A DNA stretch of 64,000 bases from Martelella mediterranea DSM 17316 (GTDB taxonomy: Bacteria > Pseudomonadota > Alphaproteobacteria > Rhizobiales > Rhizobiaceae). The stretch spans positions 186,001-250,000 of the forward strand of contig NZ_CP020330.1 in NCBI RefSeq assembly GCF_002043005.1. Reading direction: 5' to 3'. Numbering within the stretch: position 1 is the first letter of the stretch; every line of letters starts with the position of its first letter. The translations under genes were made by a program, and so were the position numbers. The notes beneath the pieces were generated by a model, which was not told the origin of the DNA, searched no databases, and saw only the letters and a program-made list of their open reading frames with translations. Below are positions 8,440 to 16,917 of this stretch, piece after piece.

Positions 8440-10199
8440 GGTTTTCCTCCAAAGGCACTCGCCGACTGGCGTTTTTCAACAAAGCGGAATGCACTTGCGA
8501 CCAGCACCATCAGCAGTGTCCACAGAAGGCCGAGTGCGCTCAATTCGCCGGCCTGGCCGTTCTGCCAGAGATCGAGCATGGATACCGCGATCACCTGAGA
8601 GCGCGGCCCGGCGAGCAAAACCGCGATCGACAGTTCCCGCGATGCAATGAGAAAGATGAAAAGCCATCCGGCCATCAGCGCGGGGGAGAGCAGAGGAGCG
8701 ACGATCATCCGTAGCGACTGGAAAATCGACGCGCCGGCGACATTGCTGGCTTCCTCGAGCTCGCGGTGGATCTGCAACACGCCCGAATACGAATAGCGCA
8801 TCCCGTAGGGCAGGTAGCGGATGAGATAGGCAAGCGCGATCAGCCAGATCGTCCCGTAAAGCGGAAACGGCGATTCAAGCGAGAGTTCCAGGAGCGCCAC
8901 ACCGAGCACGATGCCGGGAAAGATCAGCGGCATGGTCGTGAGCTGGTCGACAAGCCCGCCCATCGGCTTGCGCCGGGCCGCCAGCCAGCCCGATACCATG
9001 GTGATCACGATCGCGCCGGTGGCCGCGGCGACCGACACCACCAGAGTGTTGAACGCCAGGTCGAGGTAATGCGGCGAACGCAGCACGGCACTGAAATTCT
9101 CCAGCGTCAGATTGGGCACCATGCTCAGGCGCATCTGCGTGACGAACGGGGTCAGCGCCATCCACAACAGCGCCAGAACCGGCAGGGCGAGCACGAGAAC
9201 GAAGTCGACGATGATGATCGCGCCGGCAATCCACCTTCCCGGCCCCAGATCGAACGGACGGGGCCTGAAGCCCTTGCCGGTGATCGAGGCGTAGCGGTCG
9301 GCATGGCGCGAGATGCGGCCATAGAAGTAAAGGAGCACCGCCACCAGAATGAGCATGATCACCGAAAAGGACGCGGCATGCCCGAGGTCGGGCGGAAAGT
9401 CCTTCACCGAGAGATAGATATCGGTGGTCAGAACCTTGACCTCGCCTGGAATGCCAACCAGGGCGGGCACTTCGAAGCTTTCGATATTGCGGATGAAGAC
9501 GAACAGGCCGAGGGCCAGGATCGCCGGCCAGGCGAGCTTGAGCGTGACGTGCCAGATCGTATCGACGACAGAGGCGCCGTTCATCCTGGCCGCTTCCTCC
9601 ATTTCCGCGTTTGCCATGCGGAAAGTGGCGGACATCAGCAGGAAGACGAGCGGCGACCACAGGAATCCTTCGATCAGGATCATGCCGGAAAGCGAATAGA
9701 CGTTGAAAAGCACGCCGGTTTCGCCGGTCACGGCACGATAGAGCGAATTGAGTGGCCCGGCCCGGCCCAGGATATAGAGCCAGGACATGACATAAAGCAC
9801 GTAGGGCGTGCCAAGCGAGACCACCGCGGTCAGATAGGCAAGTCCCTTGAATGGCGAGTTCGTCCGCTCCACCAGCCAGGCCAGAACGCCACCGATCAGC
9901 AGCGAGAGAAGCGTGGCCAGCGCCGAAAAGATCACGGAATTCAAAAGCGCCGTGAAGAAGCCCTTGTCGGCGAGCGCGATGTAATGGCTGAGCGTGAAGC
10001 CTTCCCGAGCGCCGTTCGGGGCGAAATCGGAAAAGCTCATCTGAATGAGAATGACGATCGGCGGAATGACGAGAACTGCCAGAAGGACAATCCAGACGAG
10101 CGATAGGAAGCTCACCGGTTCTCGACGCCACAGGGCCGTCAGTTTGGCAGTCCTCCCCCGCGCGCCGGCCGGGGAGGAAGTGGTTTCATGAACTGTCAT
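8436..10199 (-). CDS. ABC transporter permease with two fused transmembrane domains
   Basis: A 587-residue inner-membrane protein with about twelve membrane segments, organised as two BPD_transp_1 domains as in FbpB-type permeases. Two EAA loops are visible, EEAARMNGASVVDTIWHVTL and EEASNVAGASIFQSLRMIV, each of which docks on the ATPase. The start at 10199 is chosen because the hydrophilic N-terminus (MTVHETTSSPAG) leads cleanly into the first helix, while the longer reading is a shadow of the binding-protein gene. It overlaps the ATPase gene by four bases and lies 23 bases after the binding-protein gene. Confidence 0.9.
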   Translation of the reverse strand: MTVHETTSSPAGARGRTAKLTALWRREPVSFLSLVWIVLLAVLVIPPIVILIQMSFSDFAPNGAREGFTLSHYIALADKGFFTALLNSVIFSALATLLSLLIGGVLAWLVERTNSPFKGLAYLTAVVSLGTPYVLYVMSWLYILGRAGPLNSLYRAVTGETGVLFNVYSLSGMILIEGFLWSPLVFLLMSATFRMANAEMEEAARMNGASVVDTIWHVTLKLAWPAILALGLFVFIRNIESFEVPALVGIPGEVKVLTTDIYLSVKDFPPDLGHAASFSVIMLILVAVLLYFYGRISRHADRYASITGKGFRPRPFDLGPGRWIAGAIIIVDFVLVLALPVLALLWMALTPFVTQMRLSMVPNLTLENFSAVLRSPHYLDLAFNTLVVSVAAATGAIVITMVSGWLAARRKPMGGLVDQLTTMPLIFPGIVLGVALLELSLESPFPLYGTIWLIALAYLIRYLPYGMRYSYSGVLQIHRELEEASNVAGASIFQSLRMIVAPLLSPALMAGWLFIFLIASRELSIAVLLAGPRSQVIAVSMLDLWQNGQAGELSALGLLWTLLMVLVASAFRFVEKRQSASAFGGKP

Positions 10200-10222
10200 A
10201 TCGCCGATCCTGCTATCTTTTC

Positions 10223-11260
10223 TCAGTCGAACAGTTCTTTGTAGACGGCGCTCCACTTCGGAAGGTCTTCCAGGGCGAGCTGGTTGGTGATGACGGTCGC
10301 CGTGTAGCCGCCATCGGCCGGCTTCAGGTCCGGGACCTTGGCCTGGACGTTGGGGCTTGCAGGCAGATAATTGGCGTCCCGGAACACGTTCTGGCCCTCG
10401 TCCGAAAGCAGGAAATCGAGGAACAGCTTGGCCGCGTTCGGATGCGGCGCGCCCTTGATGATGCCCGCATAGTTGGACGTGGAAACGACCGGCTCGATCT
10501 TCAGCCAGGTGACCGGCGCGCCCTTGTCGGCGGAGATGACGGCGTGGTGATTGAAGATCATCAACCCGATCGCGTATTCGCCGGAGATGACCTGGTCGAG
10601 CACGACCCGCTGGCTTGCGGGAATCTTGGCGATATCCTGCTTGGCAAGCGCGCGCAGATACTCCATTCCCTTCTCTTCGCCCATCGTCATGAGAATATTG
10701 CCGATGAAGCCGGGCGGGCCGTTGGGCGTCAGGTCCGTCGTCCAGGCCATCCTGCCCTTCCATTTCGGATCCAGCAGGTCCTCATAGGTCTTTGGGTACT
10801 CGTCCTCAGCCACCAGCTCGGTATTGATGCCGGTGGTCATGGTGAATACGTTGACGCTGTAATACCGCCCGTCGGGATCCTTCAGATCGGCAGGATAGGC
10901 AGCGGCTGCCTCCGGCACGTAGCTTTCCAGGTCATCCAGCGGAAGCACCTGGAAGAATGCCGCGTTCGCGTCGAAGACGTCGACCTGAACGCTGTTGGCG
11001 CGGATTTCGTTTTGAACCTTCAGCGCCAGTTCACCGGCGGGCGTGCGCGAAAACTGCACGGGAATGCCGTATTTTTCCTCGAAGGCCGCCGCGACGGGGC
11101 GTACCAGCTGGTCGACGATCAGCGTCGAATACCAGACGACCTCCCCTTCCTTCTTGGCGGCGTCGATCAACGCCTGTTCGGCGGCCTTGACCGAAGCCGA
11201 ACCCAAGAGCCCGGCGACACAGGCTGCAAGGGCCAGCTTTCCGAATTTTCCAATCTGCAT
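10223..11260 (-). CDS. ABC transporter substrate-binding protein (Fe3+-type family)
   Basis: A 345-residue periplasmic protein with a clear Sec signal peptide (MQIGKFGKLALAACVAGLLGSASVKAAEQ, cleavage after KAA). The EGEVVWYSTL start of the mature part, followed by ALKVQNEIRANSVQVDVFDAN, is typical of the extracellular solute-binding protein family 1/Fbp-like group. Many members of this group outside the true iron-binding clade carry phosphonates, thiamine or small organic acids. The two adjacent tyrosines expected near the C-terminus of true ferric-binding proteins are not evident, which argues for a non-iron ligand. It precedes its permease and ATPase genes in one operon. Confidence 0.9.
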   Translation of the reverse strand: MQIGKFGKLALAACVAGLLGSASVKAAEQALIDAAKKEGEVVWYSTLIVDQLVRPVAAAFEEKYGIPVQFSRTPAGELALKVQNEIRANSVQVDVFDANAAFFQVLPLDDLESYVPEAAAAYPADLKDPDGRYYSVNVFTMTTGINTELVAEDEYPKTYEDLLDPKWKGRMAWTTDLTPNGPPGFIGNILMTMGEEKGMEYLRALAKQDIAKIPASQRVVLDQVISGEYAIGLMIFNHHAVISADKGAPVTWLKIEPVVSTSNYAGIIKGAPHPNAAKLFLDFLLSDEGQNVFRDANYLPASPNVQAKVPDLKPADGGYTATVITNQLALEDLPKWSAVYKELFD

Positions 11261-11305
11261 GTCTTTCCTCCTCCAGTTGATTTTGATTTAGTTCAGTCTA
11301 GGCAA

Positions 11306-11644
11306 TTATTCTCCTCCAAGACCCTTGATGAGCGTCGCCGGCGTAAAGGGCGCCGCCTTCAGGATGCGCGTTTCCTGCGCGGCGAAAGTGCCGATATTCC
11401 CGCGTTTGAAATCGATCCACTGCGGATCATTCTCGACAGCGTTGCGCCGTTGCTCGCGGTCGGCCATGCTCTCGTAGGCCCACAGGTGCAAAACCTGGTT
11501 CAGCGGACCGATTTCACTGACATAGCAACCGAGCCAGCCATCCAGATACTTCTGCTGAACCGGCAATCCGTCGCGACCATAGCGCTGGAGATATTCCTCG
11601 GTTTTTCCATGCGGGAGCGTGTAGATGCGGTGATCGATGATCAT
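11306..11644 (-). CDS. NIPSNAP family protein
   Basis: A 112-residue ferredoxin-like-fold protein with the family's opening MIIDHRIYTLPHGKTEEYL and the LHLWAYESMADREQRR segment. NIPSNAP domains occur in small dimeric proteins next to degradative enzymes, but their biochemical role is poorly defined. Its ATG overlaps the stop of the RraA-like gene by four bases, so the two are translationally coupled. The gap to the binding-protein gene is 45 bases. Being in the operon suggests an accessory catalytic or binding role towards the same substrate. Confidence 0.85.
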   Translation of the reverse strand: MIIDHRIYTLPHGKTEEYLQRYGRDGLPVQQKYLDGWLGCYVSEIGPLNQVLHLWAYESMADREQRRNAVENDPQWIDFKRGNIGTFAAQETRILKAAPFTPATLIKGLGGE

Positions 11645-12417
11645 GGTGCCCTCTGTTGCGTCGCCGCCGGCGCGGCAGGTTTGTGGATATGGTTCGCCTT
11701 GGGCAGGTCCTTGATCGGCACGCCATCATAAATTGCCTTGAGCCGATGCGCTTCGTCAGCCTCGATCGCCTTGGCGACGGCGAGCACCTGCCCCGCTGCC
11801 GCCAGCGGAATGAAGCATAGGCCCGTGTCATCCGCGGCGACGATGTCGCCGGGAGCAACCCGGCGGCCGCAGATTTCGATTTCTGTGTTGATGGAGACCG
11901 TCTCAAGCCGCCACTTGCCGGTAAGCGGCGTGGTGCCCCGCGCCCAGACGGGCAGCGCGTTGTCGATAATGGCTCCGGTATCGCGGACATACCCGTCGAC
12001 AACGATGCCGGCTTCCCCTTGGCGAGCGGCAATGCTGGTTGCGATGCCGCCGAGGCTGGAAATGCCTTCGACGGCCTGAACAACGACGACATCGCCCGGA
12101 CGGGCAAGGTTGTGCGCCTCGATATCGGCGAGCATAGAACGGCCCCCCGCCACGGCCTGCGCCACGCTATCGCTGCGCCGAACATTCTTCACAGTAATGG
12201 CCGGACCAACCACGCGGGCGCCTGAAAGAACTGGCCTGAGCTCGGCGCTGCTGACGGCGCCCTCAAGGCCCAGAAGGTCCATGGCATCGGAAATCATGCC
12301 GGTCAGATCAGGCAGTGACCTGAGACCTTCGACAATGTCGTTGTCGCAATCCGGCAACGCGGAACAGCCAAACGCGGATAGGGGAATCTTGCCCAGTGTG
12401 GGTCCCTGATCGCTCAT
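11641..12417 (-). CDS. RraA family protein (possible aldolase/decarboxylase)
   Basis: A 258-residue protein of the RraA-like family, which includes 4-hydroxy-4-methyl-2-oxoglutarate aldolases/oxaloacetate decarboxylases. The conserved GGIATSIAARQGEAGIVVDGYVRD segment is present and supplies the Arg-Asp pair for substrate and metal, followed by RRVAPGDIVAADDTGLCFIP. The start at 12417 follows GGGAGGAGAAACGG, a strong ribosome binding site; the longer reading has no such site. This is the first gene of the minus-strand operon and is transcribed away from the LysR gene at 12701, so the LysR protein is its likely regulator. An aldolase here fits cleavage of a hydroxy-keto acid to pyruvate. Confidence 0.85.
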   Translation of the reverse strand: MSDQGPTLGKIPLSAFGCSALPDCDNDIVEGLRSLPDLTGMISDAMDLLGLEGAVSSAELRPVLSGARVVGPAITVKNVRRSDSVAQAVAGGRSMLADIEAHNLARPGDVVVVQAVEGISSLGGIATSIAARQGEAGIVVDGYVRDTGAIIDNALPVWARGTTPLTGKWRLETVSINTEIEICGRRVAPGDIVAADDTGLCFIPLAAAGQVLAVAKAIEADEAHRLKAIYDGVPIKDLPKANHIHKPAAPAATQQRAP

Positions 12418-12565
12418 CCGTTTCTCCTCCCAATCGTCCGTCCCGGCTGCTCGCAAGCCTTACGGCCTGTCTGTTACCGAGGCGGACAACGGGAATGGTA
12501 GGGCTGGATCCTGGTAAATTTCCAATGCAAAGTTTCAATCGCATCCATGCTTTTTCGGCATTTCG

Positions 12566-12633
12566 ATGCTTCAGCATGGGCCGTTCGCGGCTGCAATATG
12601 CTGGGAGAGCATCGTTCCGATCGAATAATTCGG
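12566..12633. promoter_or_regulatory. Divergent control region with candidate LysR operator sites
   Basis: The 283-base gap between the RraA-like operon and the LysR gene holds three dyads. ATGCTTCAGCAT (12566-12577) and ATGCTGGGAGAGCAT (12598-12612) use the same arms, ATGCT/AGCAT, with different spacers. CCGATCGAATAATTCGG (12617-12633) has outer arms CCGA/TCGG and a perfect inner CGAAT-A-ATTCG. Such spaced dyads between divergent genes are usual for LysR-type activators. Assignment to this protein is an inference from position. Confidence 0.45.
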
Positions 12634-12700
12634 TTGGATTTCCGAGGTGACCTGGCGCTAAGCTGTCTCTCAAGCCTCAATACCGTGGGAGGAGTTTCGG

Positions 12701-13666
12701 TTGAAGGGTTACTCGCAGTTCGATACGACCGGGTTGTATTACTTCTCGGTCGTAGCGGAGGAGATGAGCGTTTCGCGTGCGGCCGAGAGGCTGCTCATCG
12801 CGCAGTCCGCGATCAGCCGGCGCATCATGGCGCTGGAAGACCATCTCGGGGTGAAACTGTTCGTGCGGCACCCGCGCGGCGTGGATCTGACGGAAGCCGG
12901 GGAGACCCTGCTCCAGAACGCATATGCGCTTTTCCGCCATATCGAGAATCTGCGCGAGAATACCTCCGCGGTCGGCAATGCGCTGCGCGGCGTCGTCACC
13001 ATCGGGACAGTGCCGACACCGGGCGAGTACATCATTCCGAAATTCATGGCCAAGGTGCGTGCTGAGTATCCGGACATCAAATGCCGGATCGTCGAGGGCT
13101 ATTCCGCGGATCTGCTGCGCATGCTGAACGATCAGGAAATCAACATCGCGCTGATGCACGCGCCGGTCGCCCAGCCCGATATCGAGACGCAGGAACTGCT
13201 TCTCAATTACATGTGCCTGGTGGGGCCGCCCGGATCGCTGAAGAAAAAGTCATACGCCTTCAAGGAAGCCGCGGCGTTTCCGCTGATCCTGCCTTCCAGC
13301 CCCAATCTGGTCCGCATGCGCCTCGACCAGATCGCGCAGGAACGCGGAATCACCTTCAACGAGGCCATACGCTGCCAGGGCTTCTGGCTGATCAAGGCGA
13401 TGGTCCGCGAGGGGCTTGGCTACACGATCGTGACGTTCGGTTCGGTGGTGACTGACCTCGAACAGGGCCTGCTGGACGTGGCCGTGCTCAAGGAGCCGGC
13501 AGTGCCATGGGGCCTGGTTCTCGCCAACCGGGCCGAACAGGCGAACAAGCTCTCGCTGATCGCCGTCAAGCAATTGCTCGGTGATGTGGTGAGCGAACTT
13601 CAATCGCGCGACATCTGGCATCAATTGCCAGCCAAGCCCAGCGCCGAAACCCCACCCGAGGAGTGA
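12701..13666 (+). CDS. LysR-family transcriptional regulator
   Basis: A 321-residue LysR-type regulator with the winged helix-turn-helix in residues 9-68 (MSVSRAAERLLIAQSAISRRIMALEDHLGVKLFVR) and a periplasmic-binding-protein-like effector domain starting near GVVTIGTVPTPGEYIIP. The start is a TTG at 12701, supported by GGGAGGAG nine bases upstream and by the position of the helix-turn-helix close to the N-terminus. It is divergent from the RraA-like operon and is followed three bases after its stop by the lactonase gene, so it probably controls both directions in response to the pathway substrate. Confidence 0.9.
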   Translation: MKGYSQFDTTGLYYFSVVAEEMSVSRAAERLLIAQSAISRRIMALEDHLGVKLFVRHPRGVDLTEAGETLLQNAYALFRHIENLRENTSAVGNALRGVVTIGTVPTPGEYIIPKFMAKVRAEYPDIKCRIVEGYSADLLRMLNDQEINIALMHAPVAQPDIETQELLLNYMCLVGPPGSLKKKSYAFKEAAAFPLILPSSPNLVRMRLDQIAQERGITFNEAIRCQGFWLIKAMVREGLGYTIVTFGSVVTDLEQGLLDVAVLKEPAVPWGLVLANRAEQANKLSLIAVKQLLGDVVSELQSRDIWHQLPAKPSAETPPEE

Positions 13667-13669
13667 ATA

Positions 13670-14566
13670 TTGAAACCGGAACGAATAACCGAATCACTGT
13701 GCCGCCTTGGGGAGTGCCCGATCTGGTGCGAGCGCACGAGACGTCTTTATTGGGTGGATTCCCGCGGTCCCGCGCTTCATGTCCTCGATCACGCGAGCGG
13801 AAAACATGCCTCATATCCCCTGCCCGAAGTTGTCGGAAGCATCTGCCTGCGCGAGGATGGCGGGCTGCTGGCGGCCATGGTCACCGGCATCTACGCGCTC
13901 TCGCCGGAGGGCGCGATCGGCCCCCGTATTGCCGAGGCTGTCCCCAATCATCCCGACAACCGGTTCAACGACGGCCGATGCGACCGGGCGGGCCGTTTCA
14001 TCGTGGGCACGATGAACGACAAGGCGCGCGACCCGACCGGGGTGCTCTGGTCGCTTGGAACGGACGGCCGACTGACGGCCATGGAAGGCGACGTCATCGT
14101 TCCCAACTCACTCGCTTTCTCGCCGGATGACACGGTGATGTATTTCGCCGACACCTACCGGCACGCCATTCATCGCTTCGACTATGACATCGAGACCGGG
14201 CGGATATCGAACAAGCAGCTTTTCTCGGACCGGACCTCGGCGCCGGGGCGACCGGACGGCTCGGCCATGGATGCCGATGGCTGCCTTTGGAACGCCGAAT
14301 ATGCCGGCGGGCGCGTGGTTCGCTACACGCCGGACGGCAAGATCGACCGCGTCGTCGAGCTGCCGGTCAGCCAGCCGAGTTGCTGCGCCTTCGGCGGCGC
14401 GCAACTCGACGAGCTTTATATCACCACCGCACGGCAGCGCCTGAGCGATGATGAACTGAAGGCCCAGCCTCTCGCCGGATCGCTGTTTGTGGTGCGTCCC
14501 GGCGTGAAAGGCCTGCCGGAAGGCCGGTATCGGGGCGATGTCAATCAACTGGGAGCAGCCGCATGA
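13670..14566 (+). CDS. SMP-30/gluconolactonase family lactone hydrolase
   Basis: A 298-residue six-bladed beta-propeller of the SMP-30 family. Metal-binding landmarks are LGECPIW near residue 13, the NRFNDGRCD segment (usual form NRFNDGK), PNSLAFSPDD and the RPDGSAMDADGCLWNAEY stretch near residue 190. Members open sugar or hydroxyacid lactones in the cytoplasm using a divalent metal. Translation probably starts at TTG 13670 after GAGGAG, and the stop overlaps the next start (ATGA). Paired with a 2-hydroxyacid dehydrogenase, it may supply an open-chain hydroxyacid to the pathway. Confidence 0.88.
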   Translation: MKPERITESLCRLGECPIWCERTRRLYWVDSRGPALHVLDHASGKHASYPLPEVVGSICLREDGGLLAAMVTGIYALSPEGAIGPRIAEAVPNHPDNRFNDGRCDRAGRFIVGTMNDKARDPTGVLWSLGTDGRLTAMEGDVIVPNSLAFSPDDTVMYFADTYRHAIHRFDYDIETGRISNKQLFSDRTSAPGRPDGSAMDADGCLWNAEYAGGRVVRYTPDGKIDRVVELPVSQPSCCAFGGAQLDELYITTARQRLSDDELKAQPLAGSLFVVRPGVKGLPEGRYRGDVNQLGAAA

Positions 14567-15501
14567 GCGTCGAAATCATTGTCACCGATCCGGTCGAGCC
14601 CGCCCTGATGCGGCAGCTTGAGGACACGTTCGCCATCCGCAGGCTGTGGGAGGCGGAGGATCGCGATGCATTTCTGCGCGAACACGCCAGCCACGCCCGC
14701 GGCCTCGTCACACGGTCGATGGTGGGGGCGGATGCCGCGATGATGGATGCACTGCCGAAACTTGAGATCATATCGGTTTTCGGCGTCGGCACGGATGCCG
14801 TCGATCTGGAAGCGGCCCGAAAGCGCGGCATCACCGTGACCAACACCCCCGGCGTGCTCACAGAGGACACCGCCGATTACGGCATGGCGCTACTGCTCGC
14901 CCTCGCCCGCAAGATTGCCGAGGGAGACCGGTTCGTGCGCGCCGGGCGCTGGCCGGGGGAAGCCTTTCCCAATTCCGTCCGGGTCAACGGCAAGAAGCTT
15001 GGCATCGTCGGCCTTGGCCGTATCGGCTCGGGGGTGGCGCGCCGCGCCGAGGCGTTCGGGATGGAAATATTCTATTCCGGGCCCACCGAGAAGCCTGACC
15101 GGCCCTACGGCTATATTCCCGATGTCACGGCGTTGGCGGAAATGGTCGATTTCCTGATTCTGACCTGCCCCGGCGGCCCAGACACAAAAGGACTTGTCGA
15201 TCAGGCGGTGCTGAAATCGCTGGGAGCGCAAGGCATGCTCGTCAACATCGCGCGCGCTTCCGTCGTCGATGAAGCGGCGCTGCTTGACGCGCTGCGCGAC
15301 AATACGATCAAGGCGGCCGCGCTCGATGTGTTCGCTGACGAACCTCATGTCCCGGAGGCCTTCCTCAAGCTGGACAATGTTCTGCTGACGCCGCATATCG
15401 CCAGCAAGACGGCTGAAACCAGAGGCGATATCGGCGACCTCGTCTACCGCAATATCAAAGCCCATTTTGCCGGAAGCGAGGTTTTGAGCCGGGTCGTTTG
15501 A
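14563..15501 (+). CDS. D-isomer-specific 2-hydroxyacid dehydrogenase
   Basis: A 312-residue NAD(P)-dependent dehydrogenase that interconverts a 2-hydroxyacid and a 2-oxoacid. It has the Rossmann fingerprint GIVGLGRIGSGVARRAEAFG, the NIARASVVDEAALLDAL stretch carrying the substrate-binding Arg, and the DVFADEP...LTPHIASKTAETR region with the catalytic Glu and His. The GXGXXG is followed by a residue pattern common in glyoxylate/hydroxypyruvate reductases, but cofactor choice cannot be read with certainty. It overlaps the lactonase gene by four bases. A long gap with gene debris follows. Confidence 0.9.
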   Translation: MSVEIIVTDPVEPALMRQLEDTFAIRRLWEAEDRDAFLREHASHARGLVTRSMVGADAAMMDALPKLEIISVFGVGTDAVDLEAARKRGITVTNTPGVLTEDTADYGMALLLALARKIAEGDRFVRAGRWPGEAFPNSVRVNGKKLGIVGLGRIGSGVARRAEAFGMEIFYSGPTEKPDRPYGYIPDVTALAEMVDFLILTCPGGPDTKGLVDQAVLKSLGAQGMLVNIARASVVDEAALLDALRDNTIKAAALDVFADEPHVPEAFLKLDNVLLTPHIASKTAETRGDIGDLVYRNIKAHFAGSEVLSRVV

Positions 15502-15620
15502 AGCGGCGCAGGCGCGGTCGCATCAGGCCGCCGTTATCACGGCGCCTCTCCGCAACCGCAGGCCGGGATTGAGAAAGAGCCGTTTCGATCCGGGTTTCGG
15601 GGCGCGCCCGCCCGTGTGTT

Positions 15621-15716
15621 ACAGAGCTTTCCTATTACGGCGGCTCGGACACGGCCGAAGTGCTGGAGATCGAACTATTCGTCCAGAACCGCCCTGCCCG
15701 GTTTAAGCAGATATAG
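15621..15716 (+). pseudogene. C-terminal remnant of a serine hydrolase paralogue
   Basis: The frame ending at TAG 15714-15716 reads YYGGSDTAEVLEIELFVQ and then NRPARFKQI. This matches the C-terminus of the intact serine hydrolase at 18798-20372 (FSGGSDEAEALEIELFIM then NGPAQFKRI). Similarity continues about 25 bases past both stop codons. Upstream of about 15621 the similarity disappears, so only the tail of a second copy remains. It points to a former tandem or duplicated copy of this hydrolase, mostly deleted. Confidence 0.75.
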
Positions 15717-15728
15717 AACGGATCGCGG

Positions 15729-15898
15729 TCAATCACTCTCAAGAGCGGTCCAGCGCAAAGGATGTTCGGCTTCGTGTTCCATCACCATCAAAACAGCACG
15801 GCTTCGGACTTCCGGCGAATATTTATTGGTCGTCTTGCTTGTCATGGATCCTACTTCTCACGCGTTGGGGTCTCCGGCAAACCCGCACCAGTTCACAC
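15729..15898 (-). mobile_element. Fragment of an IS3-family insertion sequence (OrfA N-terminus and end)
   Basis: On the minus strand an ATG at 15843-15845 starts the frame [18 protein letters not shown], continuing [19 protein letters not shown] to a stop at 15729. This is the typical N-terminus of the IS3-family OrfA transposase, a helix-turn-helix protein normally of about 90-100 residues; only 38 codons remain. The roughly 50 bases in front of the ATG, up to about 15898, are probably the insertion sequence's left end. The break coincides with the end of the hydrolase remnant, suggesting that the insertion or a later deletion removed most of both. Confidence 0.65.
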
Positions 15899-15985
15899 GA
15901 TTTCTTGGCCGTTCTTGCCCATAATATTGATAGTTGCTTATATAAAACGTGAGGGATTCGCCGTCCTCAATGGTCAGATGGGCTC
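15899..15985. other. AT-rich leader before the LuxR-type gene
   Basis: This stretch is clearly more AT-rich than its surroundings (ATAATATTGATAGTTGCTTATATAAAAC) and must carry the promoter of the LuxR-type gene at 15986. No well-spaced -35/-10 pair and no strong palindrome could be assigned. The rest of the 15502-15620 gap shows nothing recognisable. Confidence 0.4.
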
Positions 15986-16777
15986 ATGCTGGACGAAACG
16001 ATCGATACCGAACGGATTTATGCGCTGTGGGACGAGCTTTCGGACTTCGAGGCATCACGCATGCCGGAGGCGCGCGTGCACCTGCTCTCGGTCGTCAGTG
16101 GAATGATCGACGCACGCCAGGCGGACTGGATCGGCGCCGTGCGACTTGCCGACAACATGCATCGCGACCCGCTTTTCGGCTGGCGGCCGCGCAGCCTGTC
16201 GGCACTTTATCCAGACGCAGAAACCGCAAGGACCATCCAGGAAGCCTTTGCCCTGATGGAGAAGGGCGAACCCGATATTACCACGATCCGCAATGCCGCG
16301 CTTGCCGGACAGTTCCGGGTGTTCATGCTGGATGAGCTTGCGACGCCCGAGTGGTTTGAAAGCTATTCCTACAAGACCTTCTATCGCGGTCTGGACCGGC
16401 TGGATTCGATCTGGGTAGGCATTCCCATCAATGCCGACGCCGAAATCCAGATCGGCTTTCACCGCGCGCTCTCGCAGTCGCGATTTTCGGAGCGCGATCG
16501 CAAAATTGTGGCGCACGCCTTGCGCGGCATCCGCTGGTTCTATCGTCTGCAGATGCTGTCGGAAGGGATCGGGGTCGCATCCGAAGCCTTGACGCCGATG
16601 GAGAGCAAGGTGCTTCACGACCTGCTGCAAGGGCTGTCGGAGCGACAGATTGCCGATCACAACGGCCAAAGCCCGCACACCGTCCACGATCACGTCAAGC
16701 GGATCTACCGCAAATACGGCGTTTCCAGTCGCGCGTCATTGATGGCGCTGTGGCTGGGCCAGCCCATACCCCCCTGA
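15986..16777 (+). CDS. LuxR-type (HTH) transcriptional regulator
   Basis: A 263-residue protein with a C-terminal LuxR/GerE helix-turn-helix at about residues 195-255: LTPMESKVLHDLLQGLSERQIADHNGQSPHTVHDHVKRIYRKYGVSSRASL, with the family's expected T, VH-H and IY-K-GV positions. The roughly 190-residue N-terminal part contains no recognised autoinducer or receiver domain, so its signal is unknown. It is placed 140 bases upstream of the TpsB gene in the same direction and may control that secretion unit. Confidence 0.85.
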   Translation: MLDETIDTERIYALWDELSDFEASRMPEARVHLLSVVSGMIDARQADWIGAVRLADNMHRDPLFGWRPRSLSALYPDAETARTIQEAFALMEKGEPDITTIRNAALAGQFRVFMLDELATPEWFESYSYKTFYRGLDRLDSIWVGIPINADAEIQIGFHRALSQSRFSERDRKIVAHALRGIRWFYRLQMLSEGIGVASEALTPMESKVLHDLLQGLSERQIADHNGQSPHTVHDHVKRIYRKYGVSSRASLMALWLGQPIPP

Positions 16778-16917
16778 ACAGGGGATTCCAAACGCCGGAC
16801 GCCTGATCGATAAGCATTGGCAAAACAGGGTCTCGTCAGTTCCGGTGCACCTCGCCGCCGTCATCAGGCTGAATGCAAGAGTGGGTCCCTTGTGCAAATA
16901 TTCACGTGGGGGGAACC

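Noticed and set aside
8766..10106. Long plus-strand ORF of 446 codons opposite the ABC permease
   Set aside because: Rich in His, Arg, Asp and Gln repeats and without any family pattern; it is the antisense shadow of the permease gene, which has clear membrane segments and EAA loops.
10223..11260. Ferric iron import as the role of the ABC system
   Set aside because: Family membership alone suggests iron, but the operon is catabolic, no iron-uptake regulator site was seen and the tandem tyrosines of ferric-binding proteins are not evident; an organic ligand is more likely.
15616..15924. Plus-strand ORF of 102 codons in the scar region
   Set aside because: It crosses the hydrolase remnant in another frame and the IS3 fragment; no family features.
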